Shown here one piece after another: positions 32,373-32,378 of a stretch of DNA of 32,378 nucleotides. Below the pieces are notes generated by a model. That model was not told the DNA's origin. It did no database searches and saw nothing but the letters and a program-made list of their open reading frames with translations. The translations under genes and the position numbers were made by a program. Source of the stretch: Oceanivirga salmonicida (GTDB lineage: Bacteria; Fusobacteriota; Fusobacteriia; Fusobacteriales; Leptotrichiaceae); NCBI RefSeq assembly GCF_001517915.1, contig NZ_LOQI01000014.1, forward strand, positions 1 to 32,378, read 5' to 3'. Within the stretch, counting starts at the first letter, position 1. Each line of letters starts with the position of its first letter.

Positions 32373-32378
32373 ATGATT
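32373..32378 (+). CDS. Start of a gene running off the right edge
   Basis: ATG-ATT preceded by AAGGAG (32360-32365) at correct spacing and by a complete promoter and leader. Only two codons are visible, so the product cannot be named. Confidence 0.55.

Overview
The window is a very AT-rich (roughly three-quarters A+T by eye) stretch of a diderm, fermentative bacterium. Lipoproteins, OmpA-like and autotransporter-type outer-membrane barrels, a citrate-fermentation operon with a sodium-pumping decarboxylase and a Nan sialic-acid operon together point to Fusobacteriota, most likely family Leptotrichiaceae (Streptobacillus/Sneathia/Leptotrichia group). The genus is inference; no 16S or marker gene is present. 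All genes lie on the + strand.

Layout. (1) 1-252: tail of a gene that looks like a transposase, followed by a candidate IS end. (2) 284-11500: one long citrate-fermentation operon: citC, a citX-citG fusion, a CitS-type 2-hydroxycarboxylate transporter, a four-part oxaloacetate decarboxylase (OadA, small membrane subunit, separate biotin carrier, OadB), citD-citE-citF, then bioY and a biotin-protein ligase. Transport, cleavage, decarboxylation, cofactor maturation and biotin supply are thus co-transcribed, ending at a clear terminator. (3) 11501-15708: a surface locus of two tandem passenger-less autotransporter-type barrels, an OmpA-like lipoprotein, a secreted MORN-like repeat protein and a decayed barrel gene. 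Its promoter has a run of 12 G between a perfect -35 (TTGACA) and a perfect -10 (TATAAT), the architecture of a phase-variable promoter. (4) 15723-17818: cytosolic prolyl oligopeptidase. (5) 17841-25932: sialic-acid catabolism: an RpiR-type regulator, then nanE-nanK-nanA, a sugar-binding lipoprotein, two permeases, an unknown small membrane protein and an MsmK/UgpC-type ATPase. The regulator gene and the nan operon have near-identical promoters, each preceded by a 17-bp palindrome ATGAAA-N5-TTTCAT, a strong candidate operator. (6) 25977-29964: secreted endonuclease/exonuclease/phosphatase-fold enzyme, MATE transporter, TrmB-like regulator, NrnA-like phosphoesterase and a small lipoprotein. (7) 30051-32151: a His-rich exported protein, a CPDC thioredoxin-like protein and a ZnuA-like metal-binding protein, probably for zinc or manganese uptake. 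(8) 32152-32378: a promoter region with an 11-bp tandem repeat and a leader that contains a terminator-like hairpin just before the next gene, of which only ATG-ATT is inside the window.

The most interesting signals are the poly-G promoter of the surface locus, the paired operators of the nan regulon, the biotin ligase with an unexplained C-terminal extension inside the citrate operon, and the attenuator-like leader at the right edge.
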